Assembly (NCBI RefSeq): GCF_900100955.1
Contig: NZ_FNCC01000024.1
Location: 1-64,000, forward strand
Direction of reading: 5' to 3'
From: Lentzea fradiae
Lineage (GTDB): Bacteria > Actinomycetota > Actinomycetes > Mycobacteriales > Pseudonocardiaceae
Length of the DNA: 64,000 nucleotides
Of this stretch, positions 33,194 to 41,055 are shown one piece after another; within the stretch, counting starts at the first letter, position 1, and every line of letters starts with the position of its first letter. The notes below the pieces were generated by a model. The model had not been told where the DNA came from. It was given only the letters and a program-made list of their open reading frames with translations, and did no database searches. The position numbers and the translations under genes were made by a program.

Positions 33194-35506
33194 CTACGTG
33201 TTGCGCACCAGCCGCCAGCGGTTGTCCGCCGAGCCGTTGTCGGAGTCCTGGACCGCCTGCGCGCCCCAGGCGGTGGAGCCGTTGAGGATGCCGAGCAGCT
33301 TGCCGCTGTGGACGTTGCGGATCTTGTGGGTGCCGTCGCCGTTGTCCACCAAGGTCCACCTGTGGTCGGCGGTGCCCGTGTCGGACCACTGGAGCACGCG
33401 GGCGTTGTCGGCGGTGGACATGTTCTCCACGCCGAGGACCTTGCCGCTGTGGACGTTGCGGAAGCGCACGTTGGTCCCGTCGGGGACCATCTGCCAGTTG
33501 TGGTCGGCCGTGCCGGTGTCGCCCCATTGCAGCGCCAGGCCGCCGTCGGTGGTCGACATGTCCTGGATGCCCAGGACCAGCCCGCTTCCGACGTTCACCA
33601 ACCGGTAGCTTTCGCCGCCCGTGCTCCAGTAGACGGTGTAGTTGTAACCGTGGGCGTCGTGGAACGGGCCGAGGTTCACGGTCGCGCCGTTGGCCCTCGC
33701 GGTGAACGCCAGCGTCGAGGTGCTGGTGCGGGTTATGGAGGCGACGTCGAGGGAGGGCAGCCTGCTCAGGGTGGTGTTGCCGTAGTTGCCGGCCAGCACT
33801 GCGGGTCCGTAGGTGATCGCGACGACGCCGGGGTTGTCGTTGGCGGGCTGCACCACGGGCCGCATGGGCAGGCGGACCGTGACCGTGTCGCCGGAGGTCC
33901 ACGAGCGGGTGAGGCTCGCATAGGTGCCCGGCGTCGTGGCGATGCCCTGCGCCGTGCCGTTGACGCTGACCGTCGCGCCGGTCGCCCAGGCCGGGATGCG
34001 CAGGCGCATCGTCCACGACCCGCCGACGCTGCCGGTCACGGTCAGCGAGGTGGTGTCGGAGGCCGGGTAGCCGGTGGTCTGCGTGACCGTGATGCCCCGC
34101 TGCGTCCAGGTCAGCACCGACGGCGTGTAGAGGTTCACCGTCAGCGTGGTGCCGTTGTGGAAGTAGATCGAGTTCGCCAGCGACGTGTTGACCTCCAGCG
34201 CCGTGCCCTGGCAGCACCAGAAGGTGGTGTAGTCGGTGCTCCAGTTGCCGCCGCCCCAGGCGGGTCCCGTGTTGCCGCGCCGGTGGCCGGGGTTCAGGCC
34301 GGTGAAGTAGCAGATGTGGCCGTGCGGGTCGGAGGGGTTCTGCTGCCCGAGCAGGTGGTTGAGCAGGGCGCGCTCGTAGAAGTCGAAGTAGGCGGCACGG
34401 TCCGGGTCCAGCAGCCACAGCTCGCGCGTCAGCTTGAGCATGTTGTAGGTGTTGCACGCCTCGGCCGTGTCGGTGTTGAGGTATGCGGCGATGGCGTTCG
34501 GGGCGCGGAAGTGCTCGGCCTGGCTGTTGCCGCCGATGACGTAGGTGTGCGCGCCGACGGTGAAGTTCCAGGCGTTGAGGGCGATGTCGCGGTAGCGGGT
34601 GGTCCCGGTGGCCTTGTACTCGCGCGCCGCGCCGATCCACTTGGGCACCTGCGTGTTGGCGTGCAACCCGGCGAGCCGGTCCTGGTTGGCCGCCAGCGGG
34701 TCGAACACGGCGGCGTGGTCGAACCGCTGCGCCGCCGTCAGCCAGCGGGAGTCGCCCGTCTGCTGGTACAGGTCGGTGAGCACCGCGTTCATGCCGCCGA
34801 ACTCCGTGCCCAGCACTCGCTGCATCGTGCTGTAGGACAACCTCCCGGTGCGCCAGTCGACCCAGCCGGCGAAGCGCAGCAGCACGTCGCGGGCCTGCGT
34901 GTTGCCGATGTGGCGCCACACGTCCAGCAGACCGGCCAGGGTCTTGTGCAGCGCGTAGTACGACACCGCCTTGGGTGAACCCGCCTCCATCGCGTCGAGG
35001 TCGGACTCCGGGAACCCCGACAGGTACCCGGTGTTGAAGCCGGCCGCGGAGTTGTTCGCCTGGCACTTGGCCAGCTCGGCCACCATGTGGTTGGCCCGGT
35101 CGCGGCACGTCGTGTCGCCGAGCACGGCCCACGCCTGCGCCCACGCGCTGAGGAAGTGACCCTGGCTGTGGGTGCGGAAGGGGAAGTTCGGCGCCTCCCA
35201 CCCGCCCAGCGCGGCCGCGCCCTGCGTCGACAGGCGGTGGTTGGCGCGGAAGTTGTAGAGCAACCGGTCGACGTCCACGAACCGCAGGTAGGACAGCGTC
35301 CGGCTCTGGTTGTCCTGCCAGCGTCCCGCGCTCAGGCGCACCTCCCCGAGGTCGAACGGGTGGGCGGACACGCCGAGGTCGCCGCGCGCGGGCGGCACGG
35401 AGGCCGCACTGGCGATGCCCGGCGCCAGTCCCGGAACGGCGGTGGCCGCGGCGGCGATGCCGGTGGCGCGGAGGAGCGTGCGTCGGCTCAACGGTGAGGA
35501 CGACAT
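33194..35506 (-). CDS. Secreted GH127-type beta-L-arabinofuranosidase with ricin-type module
   Basis: This 770-aa protein has a twin-arginine signal (LSRRTLLRATGIAAAATAV). The DUF1680/GH127 (alpha/alpha)6 catalytic domain spans about 40-600. Conserved features are LYNFRANHRL, ACNTYNMLKLTREL and the Cys-rich active-site region YFTGLNPGHRR and FWCCQGTALE, whose cysteines bind zinc in characterised GH127 enzymes. The C-terminal 150 residues form a CBM13 module with NWQM/HRW/NRW repeats. It should remove beta-L-arabinofuranose from plant glycans. It is the first gene of the GH127-GH43 operon, behind a hairpin leader and a LacI-type operator. Confidence 0.92.
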   Translation of the reverse strand: MSSSPLSRRTLLRATGIAAAATAVPGLAPGIASAASVPPARGDLGVSAHPFDLGEVRLSAGRWQDNQSRTLSYLRFVDVDRLLYNFRANHRLSTQGAAALGGWEAPNFPFRTHSQGHFLSAWAQAWAVLGDTTCRDRANHMVAELAKCQANNSAAGFNTGYLSGFPESDLDAMEAGSPKAVSYYALHKTLAGLLDVWRHIGNTQARDVLLRFAGWVDWRTGRLSYSTMQRVLGTEFGGMNAVLTDLYQQTGDSRWLTAAQRFDHAAVFDPLAANQDRLAGLHANTQVPKWIGAAREYKATGTTRYRDIALNAWNFTVGAHTYVIGGNSQAEHFRAPNAIAAYLNTDTAEACNTYNMLKLTRELWLLDPDRAAYFDFYERALLNHLLGQQNPSDPHGHICYFTGLNPGHRRGNTGPAWGGGNWSTDYTTFWCCQGTALEVNTSLANSIYFHNGTTLTVNLYTPSVLTWTQRGITVTQTTGYPASDTTSLTVTGSVGGSWTMRLRIPAWATGATVSVNGTAQGIATTPGTYASLTRSWTSGDTVTVRLPMRPVVQPANDNPGVVAITYGPAVLAGNYGNTTLSRLPSLDVASITRTSTSTLAFTARANGATVNLGPFHDAHGYNYTVYWSTGGESYRLVNVGSGLVLGIQDMSTTDGGLALQWGDTGTADHNWQMVPDGTNVRFRNVHSGKVLGVENMSTADNARVLQWSDTGTADHRWTLVDNGDGTHKIRNVHSGKLLGILNGSTAWGAQAVQDSDNGSADNRWRLVRNT

Positions 35507-35574
35507 GGGTGGCTACTCCCGGTGCTCGGAAAGCCCGCCGCCGTCGAGGCCGGCGGGTGAGGTCGGTAAGGGGA

Positions 35575-35613
35575 GGCAGGCCGACCGGTGCGGCATGAAC
35601 CGGTCGGCCTGCC
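35575..35613 (-). promoter_or_regulatory. Perfect 15-bp hairpin in the GH127 leader
   Basis: Bases 35575-35589 and 35599-35613 are perfect inverted repeats with a 9-nt loop, 69-107 bp upstream of the GH127 start. A smaller 7-bp hairpin (around 35534-35556) follows it. No gene ends here on this strand, so this is not an ordinary terminator. Leader attenuation, mRNA stabilisation or protein binding are possible. Confidence 0.55.
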
Positions 35614-35882
35614 GGACTGCGGCAGGGGAAGCTCCGCGCCGGGGGTGACCCGCCTGCCTGTGTCGTGGACCTGCGGCGGTCCACCAGGCAGCGAGCCGAG
35701 TCCCAGTGCGTGAAACCTCCCGGCGAAGCGTGATCCGTCGTCCTCAGCGTGCGGCAAAGTACACTGTGGACGATTGTGGCGGCGTGGGAATGCCTTGAGC
35801 GGAAACTTCCTCGGCTGGCCTGAGCTTCGGCCAATGTAGCCACGGGAAAGACCTGTCGTCAACGGCCGTCCGCCCGGGCGAT

Positions 35883-35894
35883 GTGAACGTTAAC
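35883..35894. promoter_or_regulatory. LacI-type operator upstream of GH127-GH43
   Basis: GTGAACGTTAAC is palindromic at ten of twelve positions and shares the GTNANCGNTNA core with 28942 and 29157. It lies about 377 bp upstream of the GH127 start, in AT-richer DNA that probably contains the promoter. Confidence 0.6.
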
Positions 35895-36005
35895 TTGGCT
35901 CGATCTCGGTGTCAGCGCACTTCGAGGTCGGGGAGATGATCGTTGTCATCGAAGGAACTTGCCTCAAACTTACTCCATATGGGTCGTTGGTTTCGAATGC
36001 GTTCG

Positions 36006-36044
36006 ACATCATGATGTGAGCGTGAACATCAGTGGGGTGTTCAC
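36006..36044. promoter_or_regulatory. Two palindromes upstream of the M20 peptidase gene
   Basis: A perfect 12-bp palindrome, ACATCATGATGT (36006-36017), is followed four bases later by a 7-bp inverted repeat, GTGAACA/TGTTCAC (36022-36028 and 36038-36044). Both lie in the 790-bp divergent gap between GH127 and the peptidase gene. They look like operator sites for two-fold symmetric regulators. The rest of 35614-36260 shows no gene. Confidence 0.5.
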
Positions 36045-36265
36045 AGCGGGCCGGTGTGGCTGGTGGTCCCCTCGGCCGTGCTTCCTGCGACGACCACGGG
36101 CGACGCGTGCGGGTGCGCGCGTACGTCCACTCAGGACTGTTCCCGTGGGATCAGTGCCGCGCGGTCCTGTGTGGACGTTCATGGTCCTCGGCCGGGATCA
36201 GCCGACCGCGCGGCCCGTCGGGCGGGGCGGGTGATTGTCGGATCGATGAGACGTTTGCTTGACTG

Positions 36266-36296
36266 CCGTTGAATGCGATGACTTCGAATTCAACGG
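36266..36296 (+). promoter_or_regulatory. Hairpin overlapping the ribosome site of the M20 peptidase gene
   Basis: Bases 36266-36274 and 36288-36296 form a perfect 9-bp stem with a 13-nt loop. The downstream arm ends inside the CGGGGGA ribosome site, and the ATG follows at 36301. Folding would sequester part of that site, so translation may depend on opening this hairpin. Confidence 0.5.
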
Positions 36297-36300
36297 GGGA

Positions 36301-37659
36301 ATGATGGAAGAGCTCGCGGCACGGGTCGGCGCCTGGGTTCGTGAACGGGACGGCGAGCTGCTGGCCGAACTGGCGGCGTGGGTGGCTCAGCCCAGTGTGA
36401 GCCGCACTGGTGAGGGCATGCGGGAGGCGGCGGAACACGGGGCCGAGCTGGTGCGGCGAAGCGGGTTGACCGCCGAGGTCGTTCCGACTGCCGGGTGGCC
36501 GGTGTTGCTCGGTACCGCGCCCGGACCACCGGGGGCGCCGCACGTGCTGATTTACGGGCACTACGACGTGCAGCCCGCGGGACCTTTGCACGAGTGGCTG
36601 AGTCCGCCGTTCAGCCCGGATTTCCGCGATGGCCGCATCTACGGCCGCGGCACCGGGGACAACAAGGGACAGCACCTGGCGCAGTTGCTGGGGCTGCGGG
36701 CGTTGCGGGAACTCGGTGGCCTGCCGTGCCGGGTGACCGTGCTGCTCGACGGCGAGGAGGAGATCGGCAGCCCCAACCTGGCTCAGGTGCTGACGGATCG
36801 GCTTGCCGCCGACCCGCCGGATCTCGTGGTGTGGAGTGACGGGCCGGTGCACGAGTCCGGACGCGCCGCGGTGATGCTGGGTGTGCGTGGGGTCGCGGCG
36901 TTCGAGTTGCGTGTGCGTGGTGCGACCGAGGTGCTGCACTCGGGCAACTGGGGCGGGGTCGCGCCGAACCCGGCGTGGCGGCTGGTGCACGTGCTCGCGT
37001 CCATGCGCGACCGCGACGGCCGCATCCTGGTGGACGGTGTCGCCGACCGCGCCGAACCGCTCACCGCGGGAGAGCGGGACGCGTTGGCGCGGGTGCCGGT
37101 GGACGTTCCCGAAGTGCTGGCCGGCATCGGTGTCACGGCCATGGAGCCGCCGCACGGGCCGAGCTTCCAGGAGCGGCTGACCTCGCCCACGTTCACGATC
37201 AACTCGCTGACGTGCGAGGACACCCCTGAGCACCGCACGGTCATCCCGAACGTGGCGGTCGCCCGGTGCGACATGCGGTTGGTGGGTGGGCAGCGCGCGG
37301 AGGAGGTGTTCGCGGCGATCCGGGCGCACTTGGCCAAGCACGCGCCCGACGTGGAGTTCGTGGAAGGCGCGGCGATGCAGCCGTCCCGCACGTTGCCCGA
37401 GACCCGGTGGACGGACGCGGTCATGCGTGGCGCGGAGGTCGGGCTGGGCGAGCCTCCGGTGTTGCTGCCCGCGCTCGGCGGCAGCCTGCCCATCGCGCCG
37501 TTCACCGACGTGCTGGGCGTGCCGTGTTATGGCGTGCCGTTCGCGAACGTGGACGAGCGCAACCACGCGCCCAATGAGAACTTGGAACTGGACTGGTTTC
37601 GGCGCGGCATCATAGCTGCGGCAACGGTGCAACTCGCAATCGCCGAGATGGCGCAATAG
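36301..37659 (+). CDS. M20-family metallopeptidase (dipeptidase-like)
   Basis: This 452-aa zinc peptidase is of the M20 (CNDP/ArgE-like) family and probably cleaves dipeptides or N-acyl amino acids in the cytoplasm. Metal and catalytic residues are visible: His87 and Asp89 in IYGHYDVQP, bridging Asp120 in GRGTGDNKG, the Glu pair at 152-153 in DGEEEIG, and the C-terminal His in DERNHAPNE. The dimerisation-domain His is in LHSGNWGG. No signal peptide is seen. ATG 36301 or 36304 may be used. It lies at the left border of the NRPS region and could belong to it as a maturation or resistance enzyme, but this is inference. Confidence 0.88.
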   Translation: MMEELAARVGAWVRERDGELLAELAAWVAQPSVSRTGEGMREAAEHGAELVRRSGLTAEVVPTAGWPVLLGTAPGPPGAPHVLIYGHYDVQPAGPLHEWLSPPFSPDFRDGRIYGRGTGDNKGQHLAQLLGLRALRELGGLPCRVTVLLDGEEEIGSPNLAQVLTDRLAADPPDLVVWSDGPVHESGRAAVMLGVRGVAAFELRVRGATEVLHSGNWGGVAPNPAWRLVHVLASMRDRDGRILVDGVADRAEPLTAGERDALARVPVDVPEVLAGIGVTAMEPPHGPSFQERLTSPTFTINSLTCEDTPEHRTVIPNVAVARCDMRLVGGQRAEEVFAAIRAHLAKHAPDVEFVEGAAMQPSRTLPETRWTDAVMRGAEVGLGEPPVLLPALGGSLPIAPFTDVLGVPCYGVPFANVDERNHAPNENLELDWFRRGIIAAATVQLAIAEMAQ

Positions 37660-37681
37660 TTTCCCCCACGCGTCAGCTGAA

Positions 37682-37695
37682 GTGATCTGGATCAC
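37682..37695. promoter_or_regulatory. CRP/FNR-type palindrome
   Basis: GTGATCTGGATCAC fits the GTGA-N6-TCAC consensus of CRP-family regulators exactly and has perfect 6-bp arms. It lies 22 bp after the M20 peptidase stop and about 390 bp before the aldolase start. It could control the first transcript of the biosynthetic region. Confidence 0.55.
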
Positions 37696-37704
37696 ACTAC
37701 GCAT

Positions 37705-37754
37705 ACTTCCCCTCATTGGTCATTGCCAATCTGGCAATAGTTAATGAGGGGAGT
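37705..37754. promoter_or_regulatory. Long imperfect inverted repeat before the aldolase gene
   Basis: The 12-bp arms ACTTCCCCTCATT and AATGAGGGGAGT (one mismatch or bulge) enclose a second inverted pair, TTGCCA/TGGCAA. This gives a nearly continuous hairpin over about 50 bp. It may terminate the peptidase transcript or act as a leader structure. The stretch 37755-38088 downstream is AT-richer and holds no confident gene. Confidence 0.5.
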
Positions 37755-38088
37755 GGTGTGCATGCGGACAGGTTCTGGTTGGCGTTTGCGCAGCTGGATG
37801 TGTTAGGGCGCGATTGATTCCGTTCTGTGCAAACGATGTTCGAGTGGCGCGGCCGCGTCCTGTCCGTGGAAGGGCAAAACGTTTGGGTCAGTTGTTGCAG
37901 GCCGTTTGCAACAAGTCGGCGGATCGCGATGTTCTCACCGTGACCTATTGCGGCGCGGATATTCCGATGGCTATCGTCCTCGTGCGTTGCACTGGGGCGG
38001 TATCAAGGGAAAATTTCGATCGCGATTCACGAGAGGCCGGGCCGAGTTGCGCCCGTGTGGGGTCGATCGATTTTCTTTGGGGGATGCG

Positions 38089-38928
38089 GTGGGTGAGCTC
38101 GAACGGATGTTGGTCCGGGCACGGGCCGGTGGCGGTGCCGTTGCCGCCTTCAACGTCGTCGACGACAACTCGATGGAAGCCATCCTCACCGCGGCCGGCG
38201 TCTCCGAGGCCCCGGTCGTCGTGCAGATGTCCGTGCGCGTCGCCGAGTTCTGGGGTTTCGCCAGGACCGCCGAGCGCTTCCGTCTGCTGAGGACGGCGAC
38301 GGGCGCCGACGCCGCGCTCCACCTGGACCACTGCCCCTCCCCGGACACCGCGATCGACTGCCTGGCCGCCGGGTGGGACTCCGTGCTGCTCGACACCTCG
38401 GCCACGGACTTCGCCGACGCCATCCGCGCCACTCGCCGTGTCGTGGCCGCCGCCGACGAGCTCGGCGGTGATGTGGAGGGCGAGTTCGAGCCCATCGGAA
38501 GACTTTCCGGGGACAGACCGCCTCGGACGGAAACCGACATCGCGCAGTACGCGCGTTTCGTCGAGGAAACCGGCGTCGTGTGCGTCGCGCCGCTGCTGGG
38601 CACGGCGCACGGACAACGCAGCTGCGCCAACGACGTTGACGTCGCCTACGCCCGCGCTCTGGCCGAGGCGGTGCGCATTCCCCTTGTCCTGCACGGTGGC
38701 AGCGGTACCACGGGCGACGTCCTGAACGCTCTCGTGGCCGCGGGCGTGGCGAAGGTCAACATCTCCACCGCGCTGAAAACCGCTTACCGGCAAGCGTGTG
38801 CCATCGGTGTCGAGGCGGGCACCTTCGAACCGCTGCGCGTCCTGGAGGCGATCCGCGGTGGCGTGCGCGCGGTCGGTCAGGAGTGGATCGACCGGCTGCG
38901 GGGGGTGGCGTGGACCGCGCACTGCTGA
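38089..38928 (+). CDS. Class II (zinc) aldolase, FbaA/KbaY-like
   Basis: This 279-aa class II aldolase has zinc ligands and phosphate-loop motifs in order: LHLDHCPSPD, VEGEFEPIG, LLGTAHGQ, LHGGSGTTGD and KVNISTALK. Relatives cleave or form fructose- or tagatose-bisphosphate from dihydroxyacetone phosphate and an aldehyde. The GTG at 38089 was preferred because a GGGGGAT site precedes it. The upstream open frame lacks family sequence. The HAD phosphatase gene overlaps its end by 19 bp. The context with a phosphatase and aminotransferase suggests a dedicated carbon-skeleton step of the cluster rather than glycolysis. Confidence 0.85.
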   Translation: MGELERMLVRARAGGGAVAAFNVVDDNSMEAILTAAGVSEAPVVVQMSVRVAEFWGFARTAERFRLLRTATGADAALHLDHCPSPDTAIDCLAAGWDSVLLDTSATDFADAIRATRRVVAAADELGGDVEGEFEPIGRLSGDRPPRTETDIAQYARFVEETGVVCVAPLLGTAHGQRSCANDVDVAYARALAEAVRIPLVLHGGSGTTGDVLNALVAAGVAKVNISTALKTAYRQACAIGVEAGTFEPLRVLEAIRGGVRAVGQEWIDRLRGVAWTAHC

Positions 38929-39698
38929 TCGACTGCGACGGTGTGCTCGTCGACGTCGAGATCGACGGTCACCTGGCCGCTTTCAACCAGGTGTGGCGTG
39001 AGGAAGGCGTTCCCTGGCAGTGGACTCCTGGCCAGTACCGCACCGCCCTGCGCACCGCGGGCGGCAGGGAGAGGCTCGCCGCGCTCGCCGGTTCGCCCGA
39101 CTTCCTCGCCGCGGTCGGCTCCCTGGCCCGCTTCGGCGACTGGCGGTCCACTGTGGAGCGTTGGCACCGCCGCAAGACCGAGCTGCTGGCCGCCATCATC
39201 GAACGCGGTGGCGTCCAGGCCCGTCCCGGTGTCGTCCGGCTCATGCGCGAGGCGCGGCAGGAGGGCTGGGCGCTCGCGGTCGTGTCTTCGGGGACCGCGC
39301 GCACCGTGCACGGCTTCGTCCGCACGTTGCTCGCGGACCTCGCCGATGACCTGGTGGTCGTCACCGGGGACGACGTGTCCACCAAGAAACCCGACCCAGA
39401 GGGGTACCTGCGCGCGTTGACGAGGTTGAGGGTGCCCGCACACCGGGCGTTGGCCGTCGAGGACTCGCACCGCGGCCTGCGGGCGGCGGTCACCGCCGGG
39501 CTGACCTGCCTGGTCACCACCACGCCGGCGACCGCCGGGCAGGACTTCACGGCGGCGGTGGCGGTGCTGTCTGACCTGGGGGAGCCCGGGAGCCCGCCCG
39601 TCCGCGGCCTTCCCGGGGAGTGGTCGGGTCACGTGACGGTCGCCCACCTCGCGTCCTTGCTGGACGCCGCCCGTTCCGGGCCGGTGGTGCACCGGTGA
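38910..39698 (+). CDS. HAD-superfamily phosphatase (CbbY-like)
   Basis: This 262-aa HAD hydrolase has motif I LIDCDGVLVD (nucleophile and acid Asp), motif II VVSSGTAR, motif III Lys in STKKPDPEGY and motif IV VEDSHRGL. These give a complete catalytic set of the CbbY/beta-phosphoglucomutase-like group, probably acting on a small phosphorylated metabolite. It starts at GTG 38910 inside the aldolase gene, so the two proteins are co-translated. Removal of phosphate from the aldol product is the likely link. It converges on the threonine-synthase-like gene with only 8 bp between stops. Confidence 0.85.
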   Translation: MDRALLIDCDGVLVDVEIDGHLAAFNQVWREEGVPWQWTPGQYRTALRTAGGRERLAALAGSPDFLAAVGSLARFGDWRSTVERWHRRKTELLAAIIERGGVQARPGVVRLMREARQEGWALAVVSSGTARTVHGFVRTLLADLADDLVVVTGDDVSTKKPDPEGYLRALTRLRVPAHRALAVEDSHRGLRAAVTAGLTCLVTTTPATAGQDFTAAVAVLSDLGEPGSPPVRGLPGEWSGHVTVAHLASLLDAARSGPVVHR

Positions 39699-39706
39699 CC
39701 CGGCAC

Positions 39707-40954
39707 TCACAACGCCGACACCTGGACGTCCAGGGGCGTGAGGCGGTCCAGCTCGTCGTGGTCGCCCATCTCCTCGGCCACGAGACCGGAGTCCTTCAGG
39801 CCGTGTCCGGTGCTCAGCAGCACGACCCGGTCGGACGCGGTCACGAGTCCTTCCTCGCGGGCGATCAGCAGACCGGGCACCACGGTCGCCGCGGCGGGTT
39901 CGGCGAACACGCCGCTGTGCGTCGCCAAGGTCCTCGCGCCGCGGGCGAGCTCGTCGTCCGGGACGGTGACGATCCCGCCTCCGGTCGCGCGAACAGCCCG
40001 CAGCGCCCTGGCGCCGTCTTGTGGCAGCGCCACGTTGATGCTGTCCGCACGACTGTTCTCCGGCCCGGTGACGGGAGCGGCGAGCCCCGCCACCCACGCG
40101 CGGTGAAGCGCGTCCGCGCCACGAGCCTGCACCGCGACGAGGCGCGGCACGCGGTCCAGCCACCCCATCGCGGTCGCGTCGGCGAACCCCCGGTGCACCG
40201 CGGCCAGGATGTTGCCGTCGCCGGTCGGCACCAGCACCACGTCGGGCGCCAGGCCGCCCAGCTGCTCGGCGATCTCGAGCGCGACGGTCATCTTGCCCAC
40301 GGCGGTGAAGGGGTTGTAGGCGGTGTTGCGGCAGTACCAGCCGCGCTGGGTGCTCGCCAGCCTGCTGGCCTCGACCGCCTGGCCGTAGCCACCACCGGCG
40401 AGGACCACGCGGGCGCCGTAGGCCCACAGCTGCGCGAGCTTGCCGCGGGGCACGCCGGCCGGGACGAACACGACCGCGGACAGCGGCGTGCCCGCCACGG
40501 CCGCGGCCAGTGCGGCGGCGGCGTTGCCCGAGCTCGCCGCGCAGACCACCTGCCTGCCGGTGTCGAGGGCCCTGGCCACGACGACGGCGCTCGCGCGGTC
40601 CTTCAGCGACGCGCTCGGGTTGCGCCCGTCGTCCTTGACGAACACCTCGCCGACGCCGGCCAGGACGCTCAGCCCCTCGGCGCGGACCAGGGGCGTCCAG
40701 CCGGAGGTGCGGCTGTGGCAGGTGGCCGACGGCGTGACGGGCAGCAGCGCGCGGTAGCGCCACAGCGAGTGGTCGCCCGCCACCGGGCGTGCCGTGTGGT
40801 CCTCCCGGAGGAGGCGGTCGTGGTCGATCTCCAGATCGAGGACGCCCGCGTCCCCGCACGTCGTGCACGTGTAGTCGACCGCGTCCAAATGAAAAGTGCG
40901 GCCACACGTGCCGCACCGCCACTGAAATGTTTTTCCACGAGTTGAAGCCCCCAT
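39707..40954 (-). CDS. Threonine synthase-like PLP enzyme
   Basis: This 415-aa fold-type II PLP enzyme has an N-terminal zinc ribbon (CGTCG and CTTCG, about residues 15-33). The PLP lysine lies in NPSASLKDRAS, the phosphate-binding loop in SSGNAAAAL, and VPTGDGNILA forms the active-site loop. Threonine synthases convert O-phosphohomoserine to threonine. The placement in a biosynthetic cluster and the divergent promoter with the aminotransferase suggest a related beta/gamma-replacement on a pathway intermediate. It is the only gene of this strand between 36301 and 62936. The ATG at 40954 precedes the ribbon closely. Confidence 0.85.
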   Translation of the reverse strand: MGASTRGKTFQWRCGTCGRTFHLDAVDYTCTTCGDAGVLDLEIDHDRLLREDHTARPVAGDHSLWRYRALLPVTPSATCHSRTSGWTPLVRAEGLSVLAGVGEVFVKDDGRNPSASLKDRASAVVVARALDTGRQVVCAASSGNAAAALAAAVAGTPLSAVVFVPAGVPRGKLAQLWAYGARVVLAGGGYGQAVEASRLASTQRGWYCRNTAYNPFTAVGKMTVALEIAEQLGGLAPDVVLVPTGDGNILAAVHRGFADATAMGWLDRVPRLVAVQARGADALHRAWVAGLAAPVTGPENSRADSINVALPQDGARALRAVRATGGGIVTVPDDELARGARTLATHSGVFAEPAAATVVPGLLIAREEGLVTASDRVVLLSTGHGLKDSGLVAEEMGDHDELDRLTPLDVQVSAL

Positions 40955-41055
40955 GTTCCGGACCGTAGCACCTCGTTGAAGGAGACGCCAAGGAACGTGG
41001 TTCGAGCCTGACTGGTCACACATTCTCGATGGCATTGTCGAAATGGGGGAGAAGT

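Noticed and set aside
37814-38290. Frame upstream of and overlapping the aldolase
   Set aside because: Its second half is the shifted reading of the aldolase gene and the first half lacks a ribosome site and gene-like codon use.
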